This document shows positions 1-9,368 of a stretch of DNA of 64,000 nt, piece after piece (the stretch's first letter is position 1; each line of letters starts with the position of its first letter). Position numbers and translations under genes: made by a program. Source of the stretch: CAWGET01 sp963821715 (GTDB lineage Bacteria > Bacteroidota > Ignavibacteria > Ignavibacteriales > Melioribacteraceae); NCBI GenBank assembly GCA_963821715.1, contig CAWGET010000010.1:1-64000 (forward strand), written 5' to 3'. The notes beneath the pieces were generated by a model. It was not told where the DNA came from. It saw only the letters and a program-made list of their open reading frames with translations, and made no database searches.

Positions 1-1440
1 AGAACTTTCCCAAAGTGTAACTTTCAATATACCAAATTTCGAAATCGGAGCAAAACCAATTTCTCCGTCATTTTTTGCAGACCATTCCCTTAACGAATAT
101 TTTTTGGCTAGTTTCCCGAAATTTTCTCCTGATTGCAGTTTTCTATAAATGTCCGCAGCTAAATTTTTATCTGCAACAATAATTTCCTGAATATTAATTT
201 CGTCGTGAGTTGAAAAAAAGTTCAGATGTTCATTGTAATAATTACGTAAAACAGAATCTTCCACTTCAGATTTTTCCGCTATTTCTTCAGCCTTGAATTT
301 TAAAAAAAGATTATTCATCATCGTTTCATAATTGCGAAGCATAATTTTATTTTTATCATAACCGCGTTCTTTTGCTTCTGCTATCAAAATATCTTGGGCA
401 ACAAATCCCTCAATAGCGGCGGTTAATTTTTTAGTTGTATTAATATTGCTGCGGTGATATTCCGGAAGGTTTTTTATTCGAGTTAAAACATCGTTAACAT
501 CGTATACTTCACTTTTGTAAATCGCAACTGTTTTATTTTTAATCTTGTCCTGATTTTCGGTCTCGTTATTATTTCCCCGCAGAAATCTAAGCGTTTCTTC
601 AACGCCTTTTGATTTGATATCAAGCGCCTTTCTGTCGAACACAGATTCAATAAAATTTCTTTCGGAAGGATTTTTTTTTCTAATCTTAATGGCAGTTTCT
701 ATTTCTCGTTTCTTCTGTTGATACTGATATTCAGTGAGAAGCGGATTAAATTCTTTTTCTTCTAATTTGATTATACTGTAACCGGTTCTTGTTTTAACAG
801 GTTTGGATATTTCGTTTACTTCGAGCTCATATGCGGCATCTTCAAAAGCAGGATCCATCTCTCCCCACGTAAAAGAGCCTATAAATCCGCCGTTATTTCT
901 TAGCGTAGAATCGGTAAATACTTGCTGCGCCAATTCATCAAAAGTAGCTCCCGTCTGCAATAGCTGATAAAGCTGTTCGGCTTCTTCTTCACTTTTAGCG
1001 TAAAGGTGGCGAGCCGTTAAAGTCTGATTCATTTTAATAAAAGCCTCTCGCAACTCTTTATCAGAAACTTCAATTCCTCCGTAGATCTCTCTATCTTTCA
1101 GGAAGGCGAGAAGATTTTGTTTGAATATCCATTCTTTTTCTTTCTTAAATTCCTCGTTCGCATAAACGCCTTCGTTATCGTCATATTCTTTTAGAAGAAT
1201 TTCATTTATCATATTGTTAAGAATTGCCATACGGGTTCTTAAATTATCGTCAACTCCGGTAGTAGCTATATAATCTATATAACGATTTTCAAATTCTTCA
1301 GAGGATATTTTGTTATTTCCAACCACGGCAATTATCTGTTCGTCGGAAGAAGTGCAGGAAAAAAGCATTAGAGTAAAAATCAGCGTTACTATATAAGCCG
1401 CGTTTCGTCTAATAAAACCAGAAGAAACAATAAAAATCAT
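1..1440 (-). CDS. SurA-like parvulin peptidyl-prolyl isomerase lipoprotein (partial, C-terminus beyond window)
   Basis: The frame is open from an ATG at 1440 to the window edge, 480 codons. The N-terminus has a hydrophobic segment ending in a lipobox (LMLFSC, Cys about 29), so it is probably a lipoprotein facing the periplasm. A SurA-type N-terminal helical region (about 36-130) is followed by a parvulin rotamase domain at about 135-225, with the typical NNGGFIGSF and GYSIIKLEE elements. A second parvulin domain begins at about 410 (INIQEIIVADKN ... AKKYS ... NDGEIGF) and runs off the edge. Parvulin chaperones of this kind help outer-membrane proteins fold, which fits the many beta-barrels in the window. 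The next 206 bases upstream (1441-1646) hold no gene and should carry its promoter. The family is clear; the true partners are not visible. Confidence 0.85.
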   Translation of the reverse strand, partial: MIFIVSSGFIRRNAAYIVTLIFTLMLFSCTSSDEQIIAVVGNNKISSEEFENRYIDYIATTGVDDNLRTRMAILNNMINEILLKEYDDNEGVYANEEFKKEKEWIFKQNLLAFLKDREIYGGIEVSDKELREAFIKMNQTLTARHLYAKSEEEAEQLYQLLQTGATFDELAQQVFTDSTLRNNGGFIGSFTWGEMDPAFEDAAYELEVNEISKPVKTRTGYSIIKLEEKEFNPLLTEYQYQQKKREIETAIKIRKKNPSERNFIESVFDRKALDIKSKGVEETLRFLRGNNNETENQDKIKNKTVAIYKSEVYDVNDVLTRIKNLPEYHRSNINTTKKLTAAIEGFVAQDILIAEAKERGYDKNKIMLRNYETMMNNLFLKFKAEEIAEKSEVEDSVLRNYYNEHLNFFSTHDEINIQEIIVADKNLAADIYRKLQSGENFGKLAKKYSLREWSAKNDGEIGFAPISKFGILKVTLWESS

Positions 1441-1646
1441 CTATTTAACAATTCCTTATTTAACTAATAATTACATTTTAAAATTACCATTTAGAAACTG
1501 AAATTTCCATAAAATTAGACATGTTAATAATTTACCCCATCTTAAATTTTGAGCGAAACCTCAAACGCACGAAGGGAAAAACATGGAGTTACCTCATTCA
1601 ATGGGAATAACTTTCGGCAGTTGTGAGTGGCGGCATTTTGGTGCCA

Positions 1647-3605
1647 TTACAATCTCTTTTCTAACTGAGCCTTAAGATTTTTAGCAGCCGCGTAATTTGG
1701 ACTTTTTGCTAGAGCGGAGTTAACATATTTTAAAGCGTCCGCATATTCTTCTTTTTTAATATAAACGCCCGCTAAATTATAAAGAGTTTGTTCATCGTCG
1801 GAATTATATGATAAACTTTCCATCAAATATTTTTCTGCCTCATTAATTTCATTCTTTGAGAGAAGAATTATCCCAATCCACTTTGTAGAAAATGCGTCCG
1901 GTTTCGTCTCATATTTTCTTTCAGCATACGTCAGAGCACGATCTAATTCTTTCCGTGCGACAAGGTCTTTTACAATTTTATCATAGATTCCAACCAACAT
2001 CGGATATTGATAAAGTAGAACGTCCATTTGATTCAAATAATTTTCAATATCCTTTTCCTTTAAATAATAATTTGCCGCTTCCTGCTGAATATCAATCCAC
2101 GGTTCGTCGTCAACTACAAAACGGTAAGCGAGAGAATCGATTGGAGTTTGCGGATTCAAAATTTCAGAGTAGGATTTCTTTATTCCCGCCTGAATAAAAG
2201 GGTAATCGTTCTTTAAAATTTTGATTTTATATTCGGCTATCAGAGAATCTAATTGAGAATAATAATAATTGGCAATTGTTAAACTGTCTTGTTTATTTTC
2301 ATCTGAAATTTCGGACTTTTCGCTTGGAAGAAAATCCATTTTCACCATCACTTCATAAAAAGTTTTTCCCATAATTTGATAACCATGGAGAGTTGGGTGA
2401 AGATGATCCGTCATCAAATTATCACCGATAATATTATGCTCGCTTTCCGCGGAAAGCGCGTTGTCGATATCGACTACCGGAACAGAAAAACTTTTGCTCA
2501 CGCTCTCAATTATTTTATTGAAATCTTCAGGAGCGCGAAATCTTAATAAATCCAAATCCCTAGCTCTTCTAAATAACGAATCGGCTGAATCAAACTTTCC
2601 GGAATTGTAAGCCGCTTGAGCTTTATCATAAACTTTTCCGGCAGATTCCCCTTGATCATCAGAAATAAAAGGCTTTTGGTCTTTAAGATTAGAAGCTAGA
2701 TTTCCAATAATCAAATTTACATTCTCGTCTTTTATCATTTGAACTATGTCCGAAAGATTACCGCGGAATTGTTTTAATCCGGCTTTATAAGTATCAGAAT
2801 CAAATACAATAGATTGATCCTCAGCCATTCGGGACATTAAAGTACCGGAAGCAATTTCTTTTTCACCGGAAGTTAGTGATACAACCCAGGACATAAAATC
2901 CCGAATCAATTGCATAATTTTAAATTTTTCCAAATAGAGCAGCGCGTTAACAACAGTTCTCGAAGTTCCGAGCGATTCCATTGAGCCGACTCCGAGAGCG
3001 CCGTAAAATTCATTATGTCCGGCATAGATTATCATCAGGTCGGGTTTCTGTTCTAGTACCTCCGGAATAAAATCCCTTATTGTATAACTGTTTACCGCAG
3101 TAAGACTAAGATTTACTACCTCAACTTTGCTTTCGGGATAAACATGCTTTAACCGTTGATCAATATAACGCGAAAACGACCCGAGCGGCATGAAAGGATA
3201 ACCGGCTGCGCTGCTTCCTCCCAAAACAAAAACTCTGAATGAATTATCCTGCTTCTCTTTGTCGAACACATCCTGAATAGATTCCGGCAATGCGTTTGTG
3301 GATTGAAAATATTTTCTTCCTATTTCAGGGTTCAATCCCATCTGAGTTTTTGTAACCGGAACCCACTGAGAGTAATCGTCTCCATAGTTAAAAAGCCTAA
3401 GTCCAAATTCGAGCAGAACGAAAAACAAAACAGGCAGGAATATCAGAACAAAATAAAAAGATTTAGGAACAGGCTTTTCTTTGATCAAATTAATATAATC
3501 TTTAATCTCGGATGGGTTCGCATCTATTTCTTTTGCCATTCTGTTTACGGAATACTTCCCTTTATTTTTACGAACCCAAACCTTCTGGCTGTTAGAAAGC
3601 GACAA
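1647..3605 (-). CDS. Membrane-anchored SGNH/GDSL-type hydrolase with TPR repeats
   Basis: This 652-residue protein has a short basic cytosolic head, one membrane segment (about 49-68) and a large extracytoplasmic part. SGNH blocks are visible: GGSSAAG at 129-135 (nucleophile Ser about 131), AGHNEFYG near 195-202 (block III), and DHLHP at 400-404 supplying the Asp/His pair. A TPR-like pair lies inside the domain at about 325-352, and classical TPRs fill about 575-652. The start is a TTG at 3605 preceded by a strong GGAGG six bases upstream; no in-frame ATG fits as well. SGNH enzymes of this layout usually remove or add acyl groups on cell-surface glycans or lipids; the substrate here is unknown. 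It is 31 bases from the amylase gene on the same strand and may be cotranscribed with it. Confidence 0.8.
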   Translation of the reverse strand: MSLSNSQKVWVRKNKGKYSVNRMAKEIDANPSEIKDYINLIKEKPVPKSFYFVLIFLPVLFFVLLEFGLRLFNYGDDYSQWVPVTKTQMGLNPEIGRKYFQSTNALPESIQDVFDKEKQDNSFRVFVLGGSSAAGYPFMPLGSFSRYIDQRLKHVYPESKVEVVNLSLTAVNSYTIRDFIPEVLEQKPDLMIIYAGHNEFYGALGVGSMESLGTSRTVVNALLYLEKFKIMQLIRDFMSWVVSLTSGEKEIASGTLMSRMAEDQSIVFDSDTYKAGLKQFRGNLSDIVQMIKDENVNLIIGNLASNLKDQKPFISDDQGESAGKVYDKAQAAYNSGKFDSADSLFRRARDLDLLRFRAPEDFNKIIESVSKSFSVPVVDIDNALSAESEHNIIGDNLMTDHLHPTLHGYQIMGKTFYEVMVKMDFLPSEKSEISDENKQDSLTIANYYYSQLDSLIAEYKIKILKNDYPFIQAGIKKSYSEILNPQTPIDSLAYRFVVDDEPWIDIQQEAANYYLKEKDIENYLNQMDVLLYQYPMLVGIYDKIVKDLVARKELDRALTYAERKYETKPDAFSTKWIGIILLSKNEINEAEKYLMESLSYNSDDEQTLYNLAGVYIKKEEYADALKYVNSALAKSPNYAAAKNLKAQLEKRL

Positions 3606-3636
3606 CTTTCCTCCGTTCCCTCTTTTCCAAAATCAT

Positions 3637-5472
3637 TTATTTTAATACGAGAATTTGATACGGTTCTAATTCCGCTCTTAATTTTTTGTTGTCGAAGCTA
3701 TATTCTTCGCCGCTAACTAGGTCCTTTGCTTTTTTATTCATTGGAAAAAGATCGTTCATAAAACTCAAATCAAAATTAGTGGGATTATTATTGACGATCA
3801 TCAAAATTTCTTCGCCGTCATAAACTCTTCTATATCCAAATACTTCGTTGGTTTCATCAATTACAAAAAAGTTTATATCGCCGAGAGAAAGCGCTTCGTT
3901 CTCTTTACGGATTTTTATCATCTTTTTATAATAATCAAATAACTCACTGTTGAATTCCACTGTATCGGTCGGTCTTTCTTTACCAAAAGGATGAGCGGTT
4001 TCATTCTCGTAATTCAGTTCGCTCCAAACCATCGGCTTTCGATCGTCGGGATCGTCTCCGCCCCACATTCCGGCTTCGTCGCCGTAGTAAATATGCGGCG
4101 CTCCAGGCATTGTCATTTGAATACCGACTGCTAATTTTTGTTTCTCTCTTTCTTCCGCTTTCGGTTTACGCACATTGAAATCAGCATTATCCTTTGCGCT
4201 TGCCTGATGATCATACCAGTTATTCGGATTTACAATTAACGAAGCAAGCCTTTCAGTATCGTGACTTCCCAGCAGATTCATCAATACATAAACGTTTTCT
4301 TTCGGATATTCTTTGTATTGAGTTTTGATTGAATCAATAAATCCTTGTGGACCGACATTCTCTTCCGTTTGAAAAACTAATTGTTTTATCGCACGGGTAA
4401 ATCTGTAATTCATCACCGCGTCAAATTGATCTCCAAACCAGGGCGATGCGTTGAACATTTTATTTTCGTTCCAATTGTCCCACCAGACTTCGCCTGTTAA
4501 ATATGCTTCGGGATTTATTTCGTGAACCCATTTTCTAAAGTCACGCCAAAAATTATGGCTTACCATTTCGGCAACATCAAGCCTCCAGCCGTCAATCCCG
4601 TCGGAAGGATCTCCATCGCCATTTGGATCCATCCATCTTTTAACTATCTTATGAACATGTTGTTTCGGTCCCTCTACCAATCCATTTTCGTCTTCTTTAA
4701 TTTCGGGTAAATCCTTAACTCCATACCATCCTTCGTAACTAAATTCGTTCGAGTCCGTTGTCGGATCGTCGAAAGAATTTATAAAATACCAATCGGTAAA
4801 TTTTGAATCTTTCTGATTTTTTAAAATATCCTGGAAAGCCCAAAACTGAGTTCCGGTGTGATTAAAAACTCCGTCTATAATTACTTTGATATTTTTTTCG
4901 TGCGCTTTTTCTATCAATTCCAAAAAGAGAGAATCCGCCGAAGTCCATTGCCAAGTTGAAGGATCGGAAGGATCTTCCCGCGCCCAAATTTGTCTGTCTT
5001 TTTCCGGGTCGGGGCCAAAATTATTGTCGATATGATGATACATTGAGGCGTCATATTTATGAAGTGAGGGCGCTTCAAAAACAGGATTAAAATATATTGC
5101 GGTAATTCCGAGATCATCCAGGTAATCAAGTTTACTAATTACACCCTGCAAATCTCCGCCATAGCGTCTTAGCCCGGCATTCCAATAAAAATCTTCGCCG
5201 GTTTTCTTTTCCCAGGATTGGAGTTTGTACCAGTCGGAAGTCCACGGATGATTTTCCCATCCTTCCGGCACGAAATAAGGCCAGGCTCCCTTCATATCTT
5301 TTGGTTGAGGATCGTTATCCGAATCTCCGTTATTAAATCGTTCTGGAAAAATTTGATACCAAACCGCTTTCTTTGCCCATTCGGGAACGTCTTCCAAATT
5401 TTTCGTATCCTGATTTTTCGCTCCGCATCCAATTATAAACAGTGAAAATATTACTAAAGTAAATTTATACAT
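3637..5472 (-). CDS. GH13 alpha-amylase/neopullulanase-family lipoprotein
   Basis: This 611-residue protein starts with a lipoprotein signal (lipobox FIIGC, Cys16). All four GH13 signatures are present: region I DGVFNH (200-205), region II GWRLD with the nucleophile Asp299, region III LTGEVW with acid/base Glu328, and region IV GSHD with His404-Asp405. WYQIFPERF near 38-46 is typical of the neopullulanase/cyclomaltodextrinase subgroup. A C-terminal beta domain follows from about 510. The predicted role is hydrolysis of alpha-1,4 (and perhaps alpha-1,6) glucans at the cell envelope, feeding maltodextrins inward. A GGAG ribosome site lies seven bases before the ATG. No SusC/SusD pair is visible nearby, so this is not a standard polysaccharide utilisation locus. 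Confidence 0.9.
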   Translation of the reverse strand: MYKFTLVIFSLFIIGCGAKNQDTKNLEDVPEWAKKAVWYQIFPERFNNGDSDNDPQPKDMKGAWPYFVPEGWENHPWTSDWYKLQSWEKKTGEDFYWNAGLRRYGGDLQGVISKLDYLDDLGITAIYFNPVFEAPSLHKYDASMYHHIDNNFGPDPEKDRQIWAREDPSDPSTWQWTSADSLFLELIEKAHEKNIKVIIDGVFNHTGTQFWAFQDILKNQKDSKFTDWYFINSFDDPTTDSNEFSYEGWYGVKDLPEIKEDENGLVEGPKQHVHKIVKRWMDPNGDGDPSDGIDGWRLDVAEMVSHNFWRDFRKWVHEINPEAYLTGEVWWDNWNENKMFNASPWFGDQFDAVMNYRFTRAIKQLVFQTEENVGPQGFIDSIKTQYKEYPKENVYVLMNLLGSHDTERLASLIVNPNNWYDHQASAKDNADFNVRKPKAEEREKQKLAVGIQMTMPGAPHIYYGDEAGMWGGDDPDDRKPMVWSELNYENETAHPFGKERPTDTVEFNSELFDYYKKMIKIRKENEALSLGDINFFVIDETNEVFGYRRVYDGEEILMIVNNNPTNFDLSFMNDLFPMNKKAKDLVSGEEYSFDNKKLRAELEPYQILVLK

Positions 5473-5667
5473 TTTTTCTCCGGGAGAATTATTGCTTACA
5501 AAAATAGAAATTTTATGTGAATATTTTCAGCTATTAACGGAAGTAATAATTTTTAATAAGCAGATTTCTCATTGGGCAGGGCTGGAATAATCTGGTAGAA
5601 TAATAATTTTTCATATCAATTCGTCTTATATTTCTGAGCAGACGGTTTAATCTATATAAGAAATATT

Positions 5668-6003
5668 TTACAAATATTCTTCCAACGCTTCTTTATTCAA
5701 GAAATCTTTGAAGCCGTTTCCGTCGATCAGCTCGGCGGAATTTTCGTCGTCCAATAATTTATAAGTTAGATGAAGAAGATGATTCTCTATATTGAAAGTT
5801 TTAATGCATTCATTGCAGATTTGCAGACCGGCAATTTCAGCAGCGCCATTCAGAATTAAATCAATTTGAGAGTTTGAATAGATTACGGACTCGGCTCCGG
5901 TAAAATGGTTGAATTGAGTGTTGGGGATATTTCCATCTTCGTCTTCAATTTCGTTCAGACTATCGTAAGAAATCGGATTTTCAAAAATAATTTTGTAATA
6001 CAT
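5668..6003 (-). CDS. Hypothetical protein, 111 residues
   Basis: This is an acidic soluble protein with no signal peptide or membrane segment. It contains one ICNEC motif (two cysteines three apart, near residue 81) that could bind a metal but is not enough to define a zinc finger. I do not recognise the family. It is divergently placed from the hypothetical gene at 6117, with promoter-like elements for both in the 113-base gap. Amino-acid use looks like a real protein, and no better frame exists here. Confidence 0.6.
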   Translation of the reverse strand: MYYKIIFENPISYDSLNEIEDEDGNIPNTQFNHFTGAESVIYSNSQIDLILNGAAEIAGLQICNECIKTFNIENHLLHLTYKLLDDENSAELIDGNGFKDFLNKEALEEYL

Positions 6004-6028
6004 CGATCTTTAGTTTTATTTTAATGAT

Positions 6029-6056
6029 AAGATAAAAACCAGAAAAATAAAATCAA
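6029..6056 (-). promoter_or_regulatory. Candidate promoter for the 111-residue hypothetical
   Basis: Read on the minus strand, TTGATT (6051-6056) and TATCTT (6029-6034) are separated by 16 bases, a passable sigma-70-like pair 26 bases from the start codon. This is pattern matching only; the group's own promoter consensus may differ. Confidence 0.3.
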
Positions 6057-6065
6057 TATTTTCTA

Positions 6066-6094
6066 TTGACGAAATTTTTACTTTTATTTAAAAG
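6066..6094 (+). promoter_or_regulatory. Candidate promoter for the 143-residue hypothetical
   Basis: TTGACG (6066-6071) and TAAAAG (6089-6094) are 17 bases apart, with a start codon 22 bases further on. The -35 element is good and the -10 element is weak. Together with the element at 6029-6056 it would make a divergent promoter pair. Confidence 0.3.
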
Positions 6095-6116
6095 ATACTA
6101 TTGAGAGAAAAAAATT

Positions 6117-6548
6117 ATGGCGTATCTCGAATTATCTACAACTGAAATAGCGGACGCAATTCCGGCGTATGTTAATGCGCCGATATCGAATTTAAAAGGA
6201 TTGGAAAACGGTATTTCATTCCAGGCTGATATATCTCTAGGAATGTTTTCTAAATCGGTTCCCTTAAAAGTGGTTTTTTCAGATTTTAAGCCGAAAAAGA
6301 AAATTATAGTTTTAGAAATATTATTGAACAGCGATAGTCTGCTGCTAAAAAAAAGCTTTACATCAATATTAAACGCAATTGCCCGATTTATACCCGAAGA
6401 TTCTCTTCCGGAAGGCGTGGAACCGGACGGGAATTTTATTTATGTTTCCCCAAACAAATTATTAGAAGACCGGGATCTACCCATAAATATTACTTATTTT
6501 AAGATGGAGCTTGGAAAAGCAGCTGTAAGTTTTGAATTAAAATCGTAA
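6117..6548 (+). CDS. Hypothetical protein, 143 residues
   Basis: This soluble protein of mixed alpha/beta character has no signal peptide or membrane helix. Sequence such as IIVLEILLNSDSLLLKKSF and LPEGVEPDGNFIYV suggests a compact fold, but I cannot assign a family. The ATG at 6117 has a GAGAG element about ten bases upstream. It reads divergently from the 111-residue hypothetical and shares its control region. It is an isolated single-gene unit: the downstream DNA on this strand has no further gene, and the next features (T9SS remnant, cheW) are on the other strand. Confidence 0.65.
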   Translation: MAYLELSTTEIADAIPAYVNAPISNLKGLENGISFQADISLGMFSKSVPLKVVFSDFKPKKKIIVLEILLNSDSLLLKKSFTSILNAIARFIPEDSLPEGVEPDGNFIYVSPNKLLEDRDLPINITYFKMELGKAAVSFELKS

Positions 6549-6603
6549 ACATCATCCAATTAATATTCTTTTATTTCTTACGTCCCGAAGATTAGAACTA
6601 CAT

Positions 6604-6787
6604 CTTTCTATAAACCGCTTGATAGATTTTTTGCATTAAATACAACTTAATAAGTGCCACTATTCTTGACATCTACTAAAACAAAAAAATTATTTCCTAG
6701 AACATCAAATATTTCAAGTTTTACGTCAGTTGGTTCAGCAATACTGTATTTTATTGTTGTTTCCTGATTAAATGAATTGGGATAATT
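6604..6787 (-). pseudogene. Decayed T9SS type A sorting-domain fragment
   Basis: Read on the minus strand from 6787, the translation gives NYPNSFNQETTIKYSI, then AEPTDVKLEIFDVLGNN, then VDVKNSGTY, a TAA stop, VVFNAKNLSSGL and a TAG stop. This follows the T9SS type A domain consensus (NYPNPFNPSTTIxYSIP...VxLxIFDVLGxE...AGTYxVxFNAxNLSSGVYFY) nearly residue for residue. The usual Glu codon after GTY has become TAA and the GVY tyrosine region is lost. A stop codon also precedes it, so there is no intact upstream gene. It sits just beyond the cheW terminator. It is the relic of a secreted-protein gene whose body has been deleted. Confidence 0.8.
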
Positions 6788-6802
6788 TATAAAAAATTAA
6801 CT

Positions 6803-6848
6803 TAAAAACTGCTTTGGCATTGTTATGTTTTTGACAAGACCAAAGCAG
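6803..6848 (-). terminator. Rho-independent terminator after cheW
   Basis: On the minus strand a 9-bp stem (CTGCTTTGG / CCAAAGCAG, 6840-6848 and 6809-6817) with a 22-base loop is followed directly by TTTTTAAG. It lies 19 bases past the cheW stop and closes the mcp-cheW unit. Confidence 0.75.
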
Positions 6849-6866
6849 CCCATTTTAATGAGAATT

Positions 6867-7343
6867 TTAAACAACCATTTCTTCAATGAAAAGTTTTTTG
6901 AGATCCATTAGAATTATTAAACGATCATCCAATTTTCCAACTGCCGTGATAAATTCAGAATCTATCCCTCCCACCATTTCTGGTGGAGCTTCCGTAATTC
7001 CTCTTGGTATCCTAAGAACTTCACAAACCTCATCTACTATAAAACCAATTGTTCTCTCTTCAAGTTCAACTACTATTATTCTTGTAGCTTGATCATATTC
7101 CTTATTAGGCAGAGTCAGTCTTGTACGTAAATCTACCACTGGAATAACATTTCCTCGAAGATTGATAACACCCTTAATATATGCTGGAGCGCTAGGTATT
7201 GAAGTGACGTTTATCATCTTATTTATTTCTTGAACCTTTATAATATCAATTCCAAATTCTTCATTTCCCAATTTAAACGTTACTAATTGAAGCAAATCGG
7301 TCGCGGTATCAAATTCTGTTTTTACTTCTGCATTCATATTCAT
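6867..7343 (-). CDS. cheW: Chemotaxis coupling protein CheW
   Basis: The 158-residue protein is a single CheW domain, with FKLGNEEFGIDIIKVQEI near 28-45, VINLRGNVIPVVDLR near 65-79, and GFIVDEVCEVLRI near 106-118. It couples chemoreceptor trimers to the kinase CheA at the inner membrane. It lies six bases after the methyl-accepting chemotaxis protein, so the two are cotranscribed. No cheA, cheY, cheR or cheB is present in the window, so the core kinase is encoded elsewhere. A GGAGAGG sequence abuts the first ATG (7343); the second ATG (7337, two codons in) has better spacing and may be the real start. Confidence 0.92.
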   Translation of the reverse strand: MNMNAEVKTEFDTATDLLQLVTFKLGNEEFGIDIIKVQEINKMINVTSIPSAPAYIKGVINLRGNVIPVVDLRTRLTLPNKEYDQATRIIVVELEERTIGFIVDEVCEVLRIPRGITEAPPEMVGGIDSEFITAVGKLDDRLIILMDLKKLFIEEMVV

Positions 7344-7349
7344 CCTCTC

Positions 7350-9266
7350 CTAATTAAGCGCCATTTCTTTTTCGTTGATTGAATAGCCTTTCCCTGCGTC
7401 TTCAACTCTGAACTGCGAAATTAAACGCTGAAGGTTTTCGGTAAGCTGGTTCAAATCTTCCGCAGCTTTTGCTATCTGCTGTGTGCCGGCTGCCGACTGA
7501 TGCGATACACTTGTTATTCCTTCGATGCTCTTGCTTATCTGTTCTGCCGCGCTCGATTGTTCTTCACTTGCGGTAGCTACCTGCCTTATTTCGTCTTCAA
7601 CTCTAACGCTTGAGCCGATAATTTTTTCTAATGAAACTCCGGCTTCTTCAGCCAAGGTTTTCCCCTGTTCAACTTCTTCCGATCCTTTATTTATCGATTC
7701 AACCGCTCCGTGCGTATCGGTTTGGATTTGTTTTATCATTCCTTCTATTTCCTTTGTAGCCTTTGTTGTGCGCTCGGCTAATTTTCTAACTTCGTCGGCT
7801 ACAACTGCGAATCCTCTGCCGTGTTCGCCTGCGCGCGCCGCTTCTATTGCCGCATTAAGTGCAAGTAAATTTGTCTGATCCGCAATCTCGTCAATCACTT
7901 TTGTAATTTCTCCAATCTGATCGCTGCTTGCTCCAAGCTTCTGAATAGTTTCAGCCGATTGTCTTACAACTTCTGCTATTCTTGCCATTCCGGCAATAGT
8001 ATTTTTAACTGAATTTCCACCGTCTTTTGCTTCGGTTCCGGCATTGCGCGCGTTTTCCGAAGCGTTGTTGGCGTTCTTTGTAGTTTGAAGAATTGTAGTA
8101 GTCATCTGTTCTACTGCACTTGCAACTTCGCTTGCCTGCGAGGATTGTTCCTGCGCACCCGCAGCCATTTGCTCCGAACTTGAGGATATTTCAGTTGCCG
8201 AACTTACGGTTGCGGCAACTGCTTCGCCTACTTGAGTAATAATATTTTTAAATTTATCTACAACTTGGTTGAAACCACTGAATAACCTTCTGATTAATTC
8301 ATCTTCTTTTTCAAATTCTAACTGTACTCTTAAATCACCATCAGCAAATTGATTCATTTTATTAAGGATAGTTTTAACTTTCACCTCTAAATATTCTCGC
8401 TGCTGTTCTGATTGTTTTTTTGCTACTTCTGCTTCACCAGCTGCCTCTTGAGCTATCTTTCCTTTTTCGTTAGCTTCATCCAGTGAATTTCGTATAGCTT
8501 TTACCATCAGATTAAAGGATTTTGAAAGATTTCCAATTTCATCATTTGATTTAACTTCGACTGAAACATCATTATTTCCTGCGGCAACTTTCTTAGCACT
8601 AGCCTCCAATGTTTTTATTGGTTTGACGAAAGTATTCGCCACTATAATCAAAAGTAAAATACTAATGACTACAACTATTGAAGAAAAGATCAACATTTTA
8701 GAGTATGCAGTTTCTGCTGAAGATTCAGTTTCATTTTTTAGTATATCAATTTTTTCTTTAGTCTCAGCCATCATCGGTAAAAGAACTTTTTTAAATTCTC
8801 TCCATTTAGGGGTTTCAACTGTTATAAGTAAAGTTGTGGCTTCTTTACTATTTTGATTCAATGCAGTAGACTGAACTTCTTTCCTAAGATTCTTCAGATT
8901 ACTCCAAATTGTATTTATTTCCGTTAACTTATTCTGTGTTGCATCTTCATCTAAAGCAGATTCTTTTGCAGTATTAAATTCCATTTCAAAATCATCATTA
9001 GCTTTATCATAATTTCTTAATGCTTTTTGGTCTCCAGGATTTAGAATTATATTTCTGGTAGCTTGCTCTGTCTGTAAACCCTGAGCGTACATTCCATTTA
9101 AAGCCAGTAATAGTGCTTGATCTTTTTCAATAAGACGCACAAAGGTTTCTGAATTATAGTCTAAAGCTCGTATACCATAAAAAAGTACGGCCAGCAGACC
9201 AATTATTACGGCAAAAACAGAAATGAAAAATTTTGTGCGAATCTTTAAATTATTAAACCACTTCAT
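7350..9266 (-). CDS. Methyl-accepting chemotaxis protein
   Basis: The 638-residue receptor has a membrane segment at about 12-31, a periplasmic four-helix-bundle-type sensor region (about 32-190), a second membrane segment (about 191-211), a HAMP linker (about 211-265), a second HAMP-like/coiled stretch, and the long cytoplasmic signalling hairpin. The hairpin tip DQTNLLALNAAIEAARAGE and the following GRGFAVVADEVRKLAERT are fully conserved. The sensor ligand is not predictable. There is no C-terminal CheR-docking pentapeptide (it ends EMALN). It is cotranscribed with cheW just downstream. A porin gene precedes it on the same strand after 102 bases. Confidence 0.93.
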   Translation of the reverse strand: MKWFNNLKIRTKFFISVFAVIIGLLAVLFYGIRALDYNSETFVRLIEKDQALLLALNGMYAQGLQTEQATRNIILNPGDQKALRNYDKANDDFEMEFNTAKESALDEDATQNKLTEINTIWSNLKNLRKEVQSTALNQNSKEATTLLITVETPKWREFKKVLLPMMAETKEKIDILKNETESSAETAYSKMLIFSSIVVVISILLLIIVANTFVKPIKTLEASAKKVAAGNNDVSVEVKSNDEIGNLSKSFNLMVKAIRNSLDEANEKGKIAQEAAGEAEVAKKQSEQQREYLEVKVKTILNKMNQFADGDLRVQLEFEKEDELIRRLFSGFNQVVDKFKNIITQVGEAVAATVSSATEISSSSEQMAAGAQEQSSQASEVASAVEQMTTTILQTTKNANNASENARNAGTEAKDGGNSVKNTIAGMARIAEVVRQSAETIQKLGASSDQIGEITKVIDEIADQTNLLALNAAIEAARAGEHGRGFAVVADEVRKLAERTTKATKEIEGMIKQIQTDTHGAVESINKGSEEVEQGKTLAEEAGVSLEKIIGSSVRVEDEIRQVATASEEQSSAAEQISKSIEGITSVSHQSAAGTQQIAKAAEDLNQLTENLQRLISQFRVEDAGKGYSINEKEMALN

Positions 9267-9368
9267 TATCTTAACTCCATTTAGTTCTTGATACTATTTT
9301 ATTAGTTTAGAAAATTAACTTAGATTATTCTTTCTATATCCACTTATCTAAGAAATCGATAGCTCCTA

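Noticed and set aside
1892..2197. 101-codon plus-strand frame inside the SGNH/TPR gene
   Set aside because: It is antisense to a well-supported gene with no ribosome site or recognisable content; the same holds for the many other antisense frames in the window.
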